Source: Marinomonas primoryensis
GTDB taxonomy: Bacteria; Pseudomonadota; Gammaproteobacteria; Pseudomonadales; Marinomonadaceae
DNA: 64,000 nucleotides
Assembly (NCBI RefSeq): GCF_013372285.1
Contig: NZ_CP054301.1
Location: 1,226,001 to 1,290,000 of the forward strand
Reading direction: 5' to 3'
The position numbers were made by a program, and so were the translations under genes. The notes beneath the pieces are model-generated. The model was given only the letters and a program-made list of their open reading frames with translations. It was not told where the DNA came from and searched no databases. Shown piece after piece: positions 35,402 through 45,208 of the stretch. Numbering within the stretch: position 1 is the stretch's first letter; every line of letters begins with the position of its first letter.

Positions 35402-35574
35402 GCGCTGCTCCTTCGCTTTATTATAAAGGGGAGCACATTATACTTGATGAATGTGACTATGTGTTGACGGCGGCGCTAAATCATTTTTTGATGAAAGAAG
35501 ATTGTTACTTCGGTGTCTTATTTTATGGTTTAAACAAGACACCGAGTTGTTCACAGAACACGGTATGAAGGATA

Positions 35575-36564
35575 TTACGCTAGTTGTCTTGAGCCGCTGT
35601 CTTCATGTTGATGGTGCAATAAGTTATCAACTGTTGTTGCCGCGATATGGTTCAGTGCTTCGATGGTGAAATAGCCTTGGTGACCGGTTACGACGACATT
35701 GGGGAAGGTGAGCATGAGCTGAAAGACGCTGTCTTGGATAATATGCGAGGACATGTCTTCAAAGAAAATCTTGTTTTCTTGTTCGTAGACATCCAACCCT
35801 AAATAGCCAATTTTCCCATTGTAAAGTGAGTCTATGGCTTCTTGCGCATGGACAAGTGCGCCACGACTGGTGTTGATGATCATCACGCCGTCTTTCATTT
35901 TGTTCAGGCTGTCTTTATTGATTAGGTGATGAGTCGAGGTGTTTAAAGGGCAATGCAAGCTAATGATGTCGCTCTTTTGATAGAGCTCTTCTAGTGGTAT
36001 GTATTGGCAGCCTTGCTCGATCAGTGCTTGTGATGGATATAAGTCGTAACATAAAACATGGCAGCCGAAGCCTTTCATGATTCGACAAAACGCCGCGCCA
36101 ATGCGCCCAGTCCCAATACAACCCACCGTTTTACCTTCCAAGTTGAACCCGAGTAGTCCCTCTAAGGCAAAGTTGCCTTCTTTCACTCTGTGATAAGCAC
36201 GGTGTGTTTTTCGGTTCAGCGTCATAATCAGCGCGACTGCGTGTTCTGCAACGGATGTTGGGCTGTAGTCTGGTACGTGAAATACTTTTATGCCTTCTGC
36301 TTTTGCAGCGTCTAAGTCAACATTATTAAACCCTGCGCAACGAAGGGCGATGGTATGGACACCTTGCTGTTTTAAAAGGTGAATCACCTCTGCATTGACA
36401 TCGTCGTTGACGAAACAAGAAACGGCATCAAAATCTTTTACTAAGCTGATCGTTTCCATGCTCAAGCGACTTTCGAAGTACGTCATGGATAAGGCGGTAT
36501 TATCAGCGTAAGAGGCGAGGGTTCTTTTATCGTAGGGTTTGCAGGAGAAAACGGCAATTTTCAT
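35575..36564 (-). CDS. ldhA: D-lactate dehydrogenase (NAD-dependent, fermentative type)
   Basis: This 329-aa protein reduces pyruvate to D-lactate. It has the same length as the Escherichia coli enzyme and shares long segments: IALRCAGFNNVDLDAAKAEG, VAEHAVALIMTLNRKTHRAY, the NAD loop GCIGTGRIGAAF, and the catalytic region SLHCPLN, NTSRGALV and TGHQGYFT. The ATG at 36564 (MKIAVFSCKPYDK) aligns with the family and has AGGA nine bases upstream. The longer frame to 36633 adds 23 non-conserved residues. Confidence 0.92.
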   Translation of the reverse strand: MKIAVFSCKPYDKRTLASYADNTALSMTYFESRLSMETISLVKDFDAVSCFVNDDVNAEVIHLLKQQGVHTIALRCAGFNNVDLDAAKAEGIKVFHVPDYSPTSVAEHAVALIMTLNRKTHRAYHRVKEGNFALEGLLGFNLEGKTVGCIGTGRIGAAFCRIMKGFGCHVLCYDLYPSQALIEQGCQYIPLEELYQKSDIISLHCPLNTSTHHLINKDSLNKMKDGVMIINTSRGALVHAQEAIDSLYNGKIGYLGLDVYEQENKIFFEDMSSHIIQDSVFQLMLTFPNVVVTGHQGYFTIEALNHIAATTVDNLLHHQHEDSGSRQLA

Positions 36565-36942
36565 GAAATGTAATCCTGTCGTTTTGTCAAAAAAAGAGAG
36601 TCTAGTTATAACGCATAAAAATTCAGAACGCATGATTTTTGGTTAGTAGCCTCGATTTGCGATCCATAGCGTTGATATGAATCAGTGAAATAAAGAAAAT
36701 GACCAGATTGGTGGAAATTATTGTTACAACAGCGTTTTATGTCAGGACAGTTGTTGGTTTATTTTAAATATCAATAAAATGAGTTTAGTAGGTAATATTT
36801 TGTAATTTATGTTTATTTTTATCATGCCTTACCTAATTATAAGTGGTTAATTCGTCTAAACTTATAAGAAATTGATCTTAGAATAAGATTCTGACTTAAT
36901 CTCGAATTTAGAGTTGGAAACGATATTTGCCAGGAGGCAAAC
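36565..36942. promoter_or_regulatory. Divergent ldhA / hybrid-kinase promoter region
   Basis: This 378-base AT-rich region holds the promoters of two divergent genes. An inverted repeat TTATAAGT (36837-36844) / ACTTATAA (36860-36867) lies about 80 bases before the kinase start and could be an operator or part of a promoter. No protein-coding gene was seen in it. Confidence 0.4.
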
Positions 36943-39900
36943 GTGAAGAAAATGTCATCTAAGTATATTGATAGCCGTTGGGTGATATTAACCCTGCTTT
37001 TTGGCATTTTGGTTACCTGTGTTGTGGCTTACCGAACGCAAGACGCCAATGAGAAGAGGATAGCTAACGCCGTTTACCAGTCTTCTAATAAAGCCATGGA
37101 GGAGGTGATATCTCGGATTCAGCTTTACCAATATGGATTGCGGGGTGCTCGAGGAGTTGTGTTAACGACAGGTGAAAATGACATTACTCGAGATGTTTTT
37201 TCTTTATACAGTTTAACTCGTGATGTGGATGTGGAATTTCCAGGTGCACGTGGCTTTGGTTTTATTCGACGCGTTCCACAGGCAGATGCCGCCGCTTTTA
37301 CTTTGTCGGCTAGCCAAGACGGCTGGCCAGATTTTGCTATTAAAGCGCTTTTTCCTAATTTTAATGAACATTATGTCATTCAGTATATTGAACCTGTAGA
37401 GCGAAACCGGCAGGCCGTTGGTTTGGACATAGCATCAGAAACAAACCGCCGAGAAGCCGCTACGTCGTCTTTATACACAGGGGAAGTTCGCTTAACTGGC
37501 CCCATCACCTTGGTGCAAGCATCGGGTAAAGCGCAGCAGTCAGTATTGATCTTGATGCCTATCTATCGAGGAGGGAAAGTACCAGAAACATTGGATGAAC
37601 GCATTGAAGCAGGCTTTGGCTGGAGTTATGCGCCTTTATTAATGGAAGAGGTGTTAAACCATTTAGATATAGACTTGGAAAAAATCCATTATGAATTGTT
37701 TGATGTAACCGATTTGGACGATAAAGTTCGGTTTTATGACAGCGGAAAATTAAAAAACCGTCAATACGAAATAAGCCAATCTAAGCATATTTATGGACGG
37801 AGTTGGGAGAGTCATCTTAGTGTTTCTCCTGCCTATATAGCGGACTTACATCTTCCTAATCCATTCAGTTTTATAATCATTGGCGTCTTCATTAGTGTTC
37901 TTGGGGCTATTCTCGTTGCTGCTGTTAAGGTAAATATTTCTAGGCATCGTGAGGTGATCGCTCATCAATCTAGAATCGCTGCGGTAGTGGAAAGCTCGGC
38001 GGATGGCATTATTAGTAAAAGTCTGGATGGGGTTATTGTCAGTTGGAATAAGGGGGCTGAGAGTATATTTGGTTACACACAGGAGGAAGCGATTGGTCAG
38101 TCTTCTTTTGAACTCTTGGTTCCAGCCGACCTTCAAAATGAAGATAAGGCGATTCTGTCTTCTGTAATCGATAACAAAAAATCCATTATTAGTGAGACGC
38201 GTAGGAAAACTAAATCAGGGTCTGATGTTCCGGTTGCACTGACTGTGTCTCCTATCTTTGACTCTAATCGTTTAGTAGTTGGTGTTTCGAACAGTGTGCG
38301 TGATATTTCTGAACGTAAAAAAGCCGAAGCTAAAATTCGTGACTTAAATTCCAGTTTAGAAAGCCAAGTAAAAGAGCGCACTCTAGAGCTTCACGAAATC
38401 AATTTACTTTTGAATGACGTGTTAGACGCTTCGTCTGAAATTGCGATTATTGCTACCGACATGAACGGTAAGATCAATCTTTTTAATAGTGGTGCACAAA
38501 GAATGCTGGGGTATTCTGCCGAGGAGGTTGTTGGTCAAATGACACCTCTTAGTTTCCATGTTAAAGCAGAGGTTGTACAAGAGCGTGATGCAATTTTTGA
38601 AACTGCAGGTACCTATGTCTCAGATCTAATGGAAGTTTTGATCTTTAAAGCATTTCGAGATAACTACGATAGCAAAGAATGGACCTATATTGATAAATAT
38701 GGGAAGACCAAACCGGTGTCTTTGGTTATTACTCCTATGAAGAACAGTGACGATGAAGTGATTGGCTTTTTAGGAATGGCTATAGATATTACCGAGCAGA
38801 AAGCCAGCCAGCATGCTTTAGTTTCTACTCGAGACCAGTTACTTATGGCGGCAGAGGTAGCACAACTGGGCGTTTGGACTTGGGATCTAGAAAACAATAT
38901 TCTGGATTGGAACGAAATTATGTTCGATATATACCAGTACCCACGGACATTAAAAAATGAAGGGGTTACTTATGCGCACTGGTATAACAGGGTTCATCCC
39001 GAGGACAGAGATGCGTCCGCATTGGCATTGCAAAATGCCATAAAAGGCATTGGTGAATACGATCTTGTCATGCGGCTCTTGCTACCTGATAGCAGCATTC
39101 GTTATGTTCAGGCTGGCGCTTCTATTGAAAGAGATGCGAGTGGAAAAGCCATTTCTGTGGCGGGTATTAATCGAGATATTACAGCCGAGAGAAGTTTGGA
39201 AGCCTGGTTGCGTAAGGCAAAAGATGAAGCCGATGCCGCCAGTGCCGCCAAATCAAGCTTTCTTGCGAATATGAGTCACGAAATCCGCACCCCGATGAAT
39301 GCTATTTTGGGCATGTTGGAGTTGGTTAAACGAACGTCCTTAACGCATCAGCAAGACGACTATGTTTCAAAAGCCCATATTTCAGCCAAATCTTTGCTTG
39401 GTTTAATTAATGATATTTTGGATTTTTCCAAAGTTGATGCCGGTAAATTAACCTTGGAAAGCGTACCTTTCGAAATAGAAAATCTACTCTATGAACTTTC
39501 TACTGTGCTATCTGGAAGTTCACTGGGAAACGATGTTGAGCTCATTTTTGATATTGATAAAGACATTCCTCCTTACCTTGTCGGCGATAAACTACGTTTA
39601 TTGCAGGTGCTCATTAATTTGGTGAGTAACGCGGTTAAATTCACGTTAGAAGGTAGTGTGATTTTAGAAATTAAACAAACAGCGTTGGAGTCTGGAGTAT
39701 CCCGTTTAACGATTTCTATTACAGACACTGGCATTGGTATTTCAGAAGACCAAATAGAGTCTGTTTTTGACGTATTTTCTCAAGCGGAGTCTTCGACGAC
39801 TCGACGTTTTGGTGGTTCAGGATTAGGGTTGGTTATTTGCCGTCGTTTTGTCGCTCTAATGGGCGGGGTGTTAAATGTTGAAAGTACTTTGGGGGTCGGC

Positions 39901-41223
39901 AGTCGTTTCTATTTCACGATTGATTTACCTGTTGCTGAAGCTCCAGTAGAAGAAATATTGAATGTACAAGCACGAAAACCCATCCGAATTCTTATTGTAG
40001 AGAATAATCCTGCTTCGCAGGCTATATTGACGCGAATGGCAATTAATCTTGGTTGGTTTTATGAAAAGGCTGAGACGGTTAAAGAGGTTATTACACAAGT
40101 TAATAAAGCCGCAGAAGATGGTGGCCTGTTTGATGTTGTCTTATTGGATATTAAAACATCAGATTTTGTCGGACGTGACAGCATGGAGAATATGGTCGCG
40201 AGTTTTCACACTTCAATACAGCCTCCTAAAATTATTTTATTGGCTAATGCACCTAATGAAAAACTGGAAAGCTCTCTTGAATTAGCCACGGGCTATTTAT
40301 TAAAGCCCACGTCATTAAATCAGTTATCTGAAATGGTTTATGAGTCTTTATCTAATGGGGATACTCTCGTAAATGAAGGTGATGAAAAGTCTAATGATCG
40401 AATTGAACGAAGTTTGGCGGGAATAAAGTTATTACTAGTGGAAGATAACGCCTTTAATCGTCAAGTCGCGACAGAATTATTAGCCGCCGAAGGCGCTATT
40501 GTTACCGTTGCTGAAGGTGGTTTGGAAGGGGTTGCCACTGTATTGGATAACGCTGAAGGCGCATTTGACCTGGTTCTGATGGACATGCAAATGCCAGACA
40601 TAGATGGTTTGGAAGCAACAAGGCAAATTCGAAAAAGTGGGCAATTCACTTCACTTCCCATTGTTGCTATGACAGCCAATGTGTCAGAGGGGGATCGTCA
40701 GGCGTGTCTTAATGCGGGCATGAATGACCACCTTTGTAAGCCTTTAGATATCGATTTGATGATCGCTTGTATCTTGCAGTATGTAGGCAAAAAGACTGAG
40801 GTAGGCGTTACTCTTGATCAGACCGCTGAGAAAGCTATAGGCGTTGAAGACAGCCATTCGTATGAACGTGAAGATATTCAATCTATATTGGGACGGTTTG
40901 GTGGCAGTGTTGATCTCTTTAAAAGTGTGGTTGATGGTTTTGAGGCAGAGTCTCAGAGTTTACTAGAAAACATTGATAAAAATGTTATAGACAGAGATCA
41001 AATTAAGGCACGAGAGGCGCTTCATACTTTAAAAGGTGCGTCTTTGACGATGGGCTTGTTGCACTTTTCTAATCAGCTATCCGATTTTGAGCAGGTTCTA
41101 AAAACGACAGAGGATAAAGAAGCGCTGGAAACGTGTTTCTCTTCTATTAATGTTGCTGAACTCAATACTCAGTTACATGATGAATTGGCTACTATTATTG
41201 CTGAAATTAATGATTTGACGTGA
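36943..41223 (+). CDS. CHASE-PAS hybrid sensor histidine kinase with two receivers and HPt
   Basis: This 1426-aa inner-membrane sensor is a complete phosphorelay in one chain. In order: an N-terminal helix (about 12-27), a periplasmic CHASE domain (about 60-270), a second helix near 305-327, and three PAS-type domains (about 340-790). Then come HisKA (His779 in SHEIRTP), HATPase (NLVSNAVKFT; GGSGLGLVICRRF), receiver 1 (Asp1069), receiver 2 (Asp1214 in MDMQMPDIDG) and HPt (His1361 in HTLKGAS). Receiver 1 has EN where the acidic pair is usual, so it may be less active. The GTG start has AGGAGG five bases upstream. The ligand is unknown. Confidence 0.93.
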   Translation: MKKMSSKYIDSRWVILTLLFGILVTCVVAYRTQDANEKRIANAVYQSSNKAMEEVISRIQLYQYGLRGARGVVLTTGENDITRDVFSLYSLTRDVDVEFPGARGFGFIRRVPQADAAAFTLSASQDGWPDFAIKALFPNFNEHYVIQYIEPVERNRQAVGLDIASETNRREAATSSLYTGEVRLTGPITLVQASGKAQQSVLILMPIYRGGKVPETLDERIEAGFGWSYAPLLMEEVLNHLDIDLEKIHYELFDVTDLDDKVRFYDSGKLKNRQYEISQSKHIYGRSWESHLSVSPAYIADLHLPNPFSFIIIGVFISVLGAILVAAVKVNISRHREVIAHQSRIAAVVESSADGIISKSLDGVIVSWNKGAESIFGYTQEEAIGQSSFELLVPADLQNEDKAILSSVIDNKKSIISETRRKTKSGSDVPVALTVSPIFDSNRLVVGVSNSVRDISERKKAEAKIRDLNSSLESQVKERTLELHEINLLLNDVLDASSEIAIIATDMNGKINLFNSGAQRMLGYSAEEVVGQMTPLSFHVKAEVVQERDAIFETAGTYVSDLMEVLIFKAFRDNYDSKEWTYIDKYGKTKPVSLVITPMKNSDDEVIGFLGMAIDITEQKASQHALVSTRDQLLMAAEVAQLGVWTWDLENNILDWNEIMFDIYQYPRTLKNEGVTYAHWYNRVHPEDRDASALALQNAIKGIGEYDLVMRLLLPDSSIRYVQAGASIERDASGKAISVAGINRDITAERSLEAWLRKAKDEADAASAAKSSFLANMSHEIRTPMNAILGMLELVKRTSLTHQQDDYVSKAHISAKSLLGLINDILDFSKVDAGKLTLESVPFEIENLLYELSTVLSGSSLGNDVELIFDIDKDIPPYLVGDKLRLLQVLINLVSNAVKFTLEGSVILEIKQTALESGVSRLTISITDTGIGISEDQIESVFDVFSQAESSTTRRFGGSGLGLVICRRFVALMGGVLNVESTLGVGSRFYFTIDLPVAEAPVEEILNVQARKPIRILIVENNPASQAILTRMAINLGWFYEKAETVKEVITQVNKAAEDGGLFDVVLLDIKTSDFVGRDSMENMVASFHTSIQPPKIILLANAPNEKLESSLELATGYLLKPTSLNQLSEMVYESLSNGDTLVNEGDEKSNDRIERSLAGIKLLLVEDNAFNRQVATELLAAEGAIVTVAEGGLEGVATVLDNAEGAFDLVLMDMQMPDIDGLEATRQIRKSGQFTSLPIVAMTANVSEGDRQACLNAGMNDHLCKPLDIDLMIACILQYVGKKTEVGVTLDQTAEKAIGVEDSHSYEREDIQSILGRFGGSVDLFKSVVDGFEAESQSLLENIDKNVIDRDQIKAREALHTLKGASLTMGLLHFSNQLSDFEQVLKTTEDKEALETCFSSINVAELNTQLHDELATIIAEINDLT

Positions 41224-41383
41224 ATTATCGATAATTTTAGCTAAGCTATATTGCTATGATTTGAATCATAAATTGATCTAGAAAAGGTATTATGCGAAAG
41301 CATATTATTACGAGTGTTTGAACTGTTGTGCGTTGATTTTATGTTATAGACAGCCTGTAGATTAGGCGCTTGAGGAGAGTGGG

Positions 41384-42703
41384 ATGTTTAACAAGAGTCT
41401 GAAGAATGAATTTAAGGCATTAAAGGAAGAGCTGTACTCTCTTAATCAAGTAAAAGAAAGTTTAGACCAAGAAATGTTTGTTATCATTTTGAGCCCTGAG
41501 GGCGTGATAACATCGGTCAATAAAAAATTCACTGATGAGTTAGCCTTTTCGAAAGAGGCCATTATAGGTAGAAAAATATCAGAGTTAGCGCCTGTTATTT
41601 CTCGCGAAACGACACACTACAAGGGGCTTTTAAACTCGATCAAAAACGCCAGTCATTGGGTTGGTGCGTTAGAAATTGAAAAAGAAAACGGTGATGAAGC
41701 GTGGTTACGAGTTATCTTACAGCCGGTATTAGATGGTGAAAACGGTAAGCTCAAACAGTTTTCCTTACACTGTAATGATTTAACACGGACGATTACCAGC
41801 TCTCGTGAAGATCAAAATATTATTTCCGCGCTACAGCGATCAACCGCCGTTATTGAGTTTGATATGAGCGGCCATATTTTGAAAGCGAATGATCTTTTTC
41901 TCGGTGGTATGGGGTATAAGCTTGAGCAAATCAAAGGCAAGCACCATAGAATATTTTGCACTGAAGATGAGTCCAGTTCAGCGGACTACGCAGCATTTTG
42001 GAAGCGTTTAAGCGAAGGGCAGTTTGTTGCTGAGCGTTTTAAGCGCGTTGATAGTCGAGGTGATATTGTTTGGTTAGAGGCGTCTTATAACCCAATTTCT
42101 GACGTGCATGGTCGTCTGTATAAAGTCGTTAAGTTTGCGACCATTATCACGGATCAGATTAATCGTGAATTGGCGGTGTCTGAGGCGGCTGATATTGCTT
42201 TTAGCACCTCTCAACAGACAGATAATAGTGCGAAAAAAGGCAGTCAGGTGGTCAGTGATACCGTCACCGTGATGCGCCAATTATCAGATCAAATGGCAGA
42301 AGCTGCCGAGGGCATTGCTGAATTGGATAAGCAGTCTCAGCTGGTGGGGTCTATTATTCAAAGTATTCGAGGCATTGCGGATCAAACTAACCTACTTGCA
42401 TTGAATGCGGCCATTGAGGCGGCGCGAGCGGGAGAACAAGGTCGAGGTTTTGCCGTTGTTGCTGATGAAGTCAGACAGTTAGCATCGCGAACCAGTGCGG
42501 CGACAGAAGAGATTGTAGGGGTCGTTGAAAAGAACCAAATACTGGCTGAAAAAGCGGTTGCTTTGATTAATAAAGGCAAAGAGCAAGCAGAGCAAGGCCT
42601 TGCTTTGTCAAATGAAGCGGGTAATGTAATTATTGAAATTCAAGACGGCGCTCAAAGAGTGGTTGATGCCGTTGGACAGTTCGCTAACAAATTTACGAAC
42701 TAA
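41384..42703 (+). CDS. Soluble PAS-PAS chemoreceptor, BdlA-like
   Basis: This 439-aa protein has no membrane segment. It has two PAS domains (about 25-140 and 145-260), each followed by a PAC-like stretch, then a short methyl-accepting signalling domain. The highly conserved hairpin tip is [20 protein letters not shown]. Layout and length match BdlA of Pseudomonas aeruginosa, a cytoplasmic receptor acting in biofilm dispersal. It lies 160 bases after the hybrid kinase, on the same strand, and the two may be functionally linked, though this is inference. Confidence 0.88.
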   Translation: MFNKSLKNEFKALKEELYSLNQVKESLDQEMFVIILSPEGVITSVNKKFTDELAFSKEAIIGRKISELAPVISRETTHYKGLLNSIKNASHWVGALEIEKENGDEAWLRVILQPVLDGENGKLKQFSLHCNDLTRTITSSREDQNIISALQRSTAVIEFDMSGHILKANDLFLGGMGYKLEQIKGKHHRIFCTEDESSSADYAAFWKRLSEGQFVAERFKRVDSRGDIVWLEASYNPISDVHGRLYKVVKFATIITDQINRELAVSEAADIAFSTSQQTDNSAKKGSQVVSDTVTVMRQLSDQMAEAAEGIAELDKQSQLVGSIIQSIRGIADQTNLLALNAAIEAARAGEQGRGFAVVADEVRQLASRTSAATEEIVGVVEKNQILAEKAVALINKGKEQAEQGLALSNEAGNVIIEIQDGAQRVVDAVGQFANKFTN

Positions 42704-42712
42704 GCGTTAGAG

Positions 42713-42743
42713 CATTGGCTGACTTTCTTGTCGTCGGCCAATG
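42713..42743. terminator. Hairpin between the BdlA-like and MarR genes
   Basis: CATTGGC (42713-42719) pairs with GCCAATG (42737-42743), with weak extra pairing of GAC and GTC inside. The convergent position fits a shared terminator, though the T-run is poor. Confidence 0.4.
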
Positions 42744-42750
42744 TTCGTGT

Positions 42751-43209
42751 TTAACGTTGTGATAACGTGTCTAATGTTTCTAGTAACCACTCTAATTCAT
42801 TTTCACCTTTCAAACGTGTCGCCATACTTTGCTCATGTTCCATAACGCGTGCACTTAATGTCTGAAAAAATGTTTCTCCGTATTTGGTCATAAATAGCGC
42901 ATAAGAGCGGCGATCGTTTTTAGCTGGACGGCGCTTTAAAATATCCATTTTTTCTAATTTGTCGACAGCAGCAACCATGGCTGAGCGGTCATTGCCTAGA
43001 GCTTGAGCTACCGCCGTTTGTGTTAAACCCGGGTTGCGTTCCACAATGGCGATAATGGCAAATAAACCAGGACTGATACCCAGATCAGAACATACTTCAG
43101 AAAACTTACTGAAAAAATTCATTTGGGCGCGTCGTAAGCGATAGCCAATAAGCGTATTAAGTATTCCGAAGTCCACTGTTGAATCAGTTTTTTTTGTATC
43201 GTCAGCCAT
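42751..43209 (-). CDS. MarR-family transcriptional regulator
   Basis: This 152-aa protein has the MarR winged helix: LGISPGLFAIIAIVERNPGL, then TQTAVAQALGNDRSAMVAAV as the recognition region, and the wing DILKRRPAKNDRRSYALFMT. MarR repressors of the FerC/HcaR/BadR kind release DNA when they bind aromatic-CoA thioesters or aromatic acids. It lies at one end of the second catabolic cluster, next to the TRAP genes. Dyads matching its likely operator type lie at 43231-43244 and in the divergent region at 46391-46497. Confidence 0.9.
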   Translation of the reverse strand: MADDTKKTDSTVDFGILNTLIGYRLRRAQMNFFSKFSEVCSDLGISPGLFAIIAIVERNPGLTQTAVAQALGNDRSAMVAAVDKLEKMDILKRRPAKNDRRSYALFMTKYGETFFQTLSARVMEHEQSMATRLKGENELEWLLETLDTLSQR

Positions 43210-43230
43210 TTAGGTCCCATTTACTTGTTT

Positions 43231-43244
43231 AATAATCAATTATT
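43231..43244. promoter_or_regulatory. Candidate MarR autoregulatory dyad
   Basis: AATAAT (43231-43236) and ATTATT (43239-43244) flank CA, 22 bases upstream of the MarR start on the minus strand. It is AT-only and common in such DNA, so support is modest. Confidence 0.3.
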
Positions 43245-43316
43245 GTAATATAAAACGTTATTTTGGTGTAACAGTAAACTGTTGAGTAGGGTATAGAAAA
43301 AATACGGATTAAATGA

Positions 43317-43362
43317 AATAACCCCCGTTACTGGGCAACCAGCATTTGGGGGTTATTTTTTT
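43317..43362. terminator. Terminator at the end of the minus-strand TRAP operon
   Basis: AATAACCCCC (43317-43326) and GGGGGTTATT (43348-43357) form a perfect 10-bp stem, with T-rich flanks on both strands. It lies just beyond the large-permease stop and before MarR, so MarR is probably transcribed separately. Confidence 0.8.
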
Positions 43363-43369
43363 ATGCAAA

Positions 43370-44689
43370 CTAACCGACTAAGTGGACCAAACCGAGGGTA
43401 ATGCTTGGGAAGAGTATCAATAATGCGACTCTCACAAAATCGGATATTAAGAATGGAACCACCCCCTTAAAACACTCTTTTAGTTTAAGGCTATCGTCAA
43501 AGGATTTAATGATAAAAACGTTCATGCCCACCGGGGGTGTGATGAGCCCGACCTCGACGACGATCAACGCCAATATGCCAAACCAAATGCCGACATCTGC
43601 CGTTGGAATGCCAAAATCCATGGCCATAATCATCGGGAAGTAAATCGGAATGGTGAGCAAAATCATCGCTAAGCTGTCTAAGAAACACCCCATCACCAAA
43701 TAGGTTAATAGCATCAGCACCAGAATAGTATAGGCCGACAGGCCTGAATTCTGAATGAGCTCGACACCTAGATCAGGCAACCTAGAAAGCGCGATAAACA
43801 CACTAAATAAATCCGCACCTAGCACGATGAAAAAGATCATCGCAGCAGACACCGCCGTGCGCATCAGACAAACCAACAGGCCATCAAGACGCATTTTCCC
43901 ATGCGTCACGGCTAGGATGGCTGTCAAAATAACACCGACAGACGCGGCTTCTGTTGGGGTGAAAATCCCCATGTAAATGCCGCCCAATACGATTAAAAAG
44001 ATCGTCGTAATATGCCATACGTCTTTCGTCGATTTTATTTTTTGTGCCAGCGTGGTTTTTTCTCCACGTGGCCCCGCATTTGGGTAAATTCTTACGTAAA
44101 TTGCGATAGCAAGAATGTAACCGCCCGCAGCGAGAAAGCCAGGAATAAAGGCCGCAATGAACATTTTGGAAATATTTTGTTCCGTGAGAACCGCAAAAAT
44201 GATCAGCACCATAGAAGGTGGAATCAAAATCCCCAATGTGCCACCAGCGGCTAACGCGCCCGCTGCCAAACTACCAGAATAGTTAAGGCGCTTCATTTCA
44301 GGTAACGCGACTTTCCCCATTGTGGACGCGGTTGCCAAGGATGAACCGCAAATCGCCCCGAATGCCGCACAACCCGCTACGGCCGCCATAGCAATACCGC
44401 CGCGCTGACGTCCAATCCACGTATTGCAGGTTTTAAATAACTCGGCCGTAATGCCAGAACGTGTGGCAAGCTCGCCCATTAATAGAAACAATGGCACTAC
44501 GGACAAGTCATAAGTGGAAAATTTAGAGACGGGCGCGGTTCCTAAATACTCTAATAACGCTGGAACGCCGCCAATCATGGAATAGCCCACCGCGCCACAC
44601 ACCAACATGGCCAACGCGATCGGAATACGAATGCTCATTAAAACAAGCAACACAGCCATCATTAAAAATGCCAGCTCAATATTACTCAT
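43370..44689 (-). CDS. TRAP transporter large permease (DctM family)
   Basis: This 439-aa, multi-helix protein has the same signatures as the copy at 5656-6984: SVVPLFLLMGELATRSGI, FGAICGSSLATASTMGKVAL, AAGGTLGILIPPSMVLIIFA and TPTEAASVGV. The ATG at 44689 has AGGAGG five bases upstream and overlaps the small-permease stop by eight bases. With the adjoining DctQ and DctP genes it should import the organic acid degraded by the divergent operon. The two large permeases are paralogous but clearly different proteins. Confidence 0.93.
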   Translation of the reverse strand: MSNIELAFLMMAVLLVLMSIRIPIALAMLVCGAVGYSMIGGVPALLEYLGTAPVSKFSTYDLSVVPLFLLMGELATRSGITAELFKTCNTWIGRQRGGIAMAAVAGCAAFGAICGSSLATASTMGKVALPEMKRLNYSGSLAAGALAAGGTLGILIPPSMVLIIFAVLTEQNISKMFIAAFIPGFLAAGGYILAIAIYVRIYPNAGPRGEKTTLAQKIKSTKDVWHITTIFLIVLGGIYMGIFTPTEAASVGVILTAILAVTHGKMRLDGLLVCLMRTAVSAAMIFFIVLGADLFSVFIALSRLPDLGVELIQNSGLSAYTILVLMLLTYLVMGCFLDSLAMILLTIPIYFPMIMAMDFGIPTADVGIWFGILALIVVEVGLITPPVGMNVFIIKSFDDSLKLKECFKGVVPFLISDFVRVALLILFPSITLGLVHLVG

Positions 44690-45185
44690 TCGCACCTCCT
44701 AGAAACACGGCAAACAGTTTGTAAAGGCCACAGAGTCCACACAGAGTCATGGACGTGACGCCGACAATGAATGTCCACCAAGTAGGAAGTTCAAGCAGCA
44801 TGCTTTGTTCAAGATAGTCTTTTGCCTCAAACCCACTGAGGCTCATTTGATAGGCAAAGACAAATGCGGTCACAGTAAATACGATGTCCGCCGTGATATC
44901 CAATGTTCGTAATGTGCTTTTTTTACAATGCGCTGTAAAGAGGTCGACAATCACGTGACCATTACGCACATAACAAACGGGCAAAAAGAGAAACACCGCC
45001 ATGGCCAGACCCATTTCAGTGATTTCATAATCTCCTTCAATCGATTGTCCAACGGTGGTTCGACCTATTATGCTCGCAACAGTGACGGCGGCTATGCCAA
45101 GCATCACAAAGCCGCCTGTGAGTGCAAAAATATTTGATAAGCGACCCAGAAAGGATCGCTGTATATTGGCAGAAAATACTGTCAT
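44682..45185 (-). CDS. TRAP transporter small permease (DctQ family)
   Basis: This 167-aa protein has four hydrophobic segments and the family pattern IIGRTTVGQSIEGDYEITEM, then GHVIVDLFTA. It lies between the binding-protein gene (23 bases upstream) and the large-permease gene (overlapping), the standard P-Q-M order. Confidence 0.9.
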   Translation of the reverse strand: MTVFSANIQRSFLGRLSNIFALTGGFVMLGIAAVTVASIIGRTTVGQSIEGDYEITEMGLAMAVFLFLPVCYVRNGHVIVDLFTAHCKKSTLRTLDITADIVFTVTAFVFAYQMSLSGFEAKDYLEQSMLLELPTWWTFIVGVTSMTLCGLCGLYKLFAVFLGGANE

Positions 45186-45208
45186 TTTAAATCATCCAAC
45201 AACGTGGC

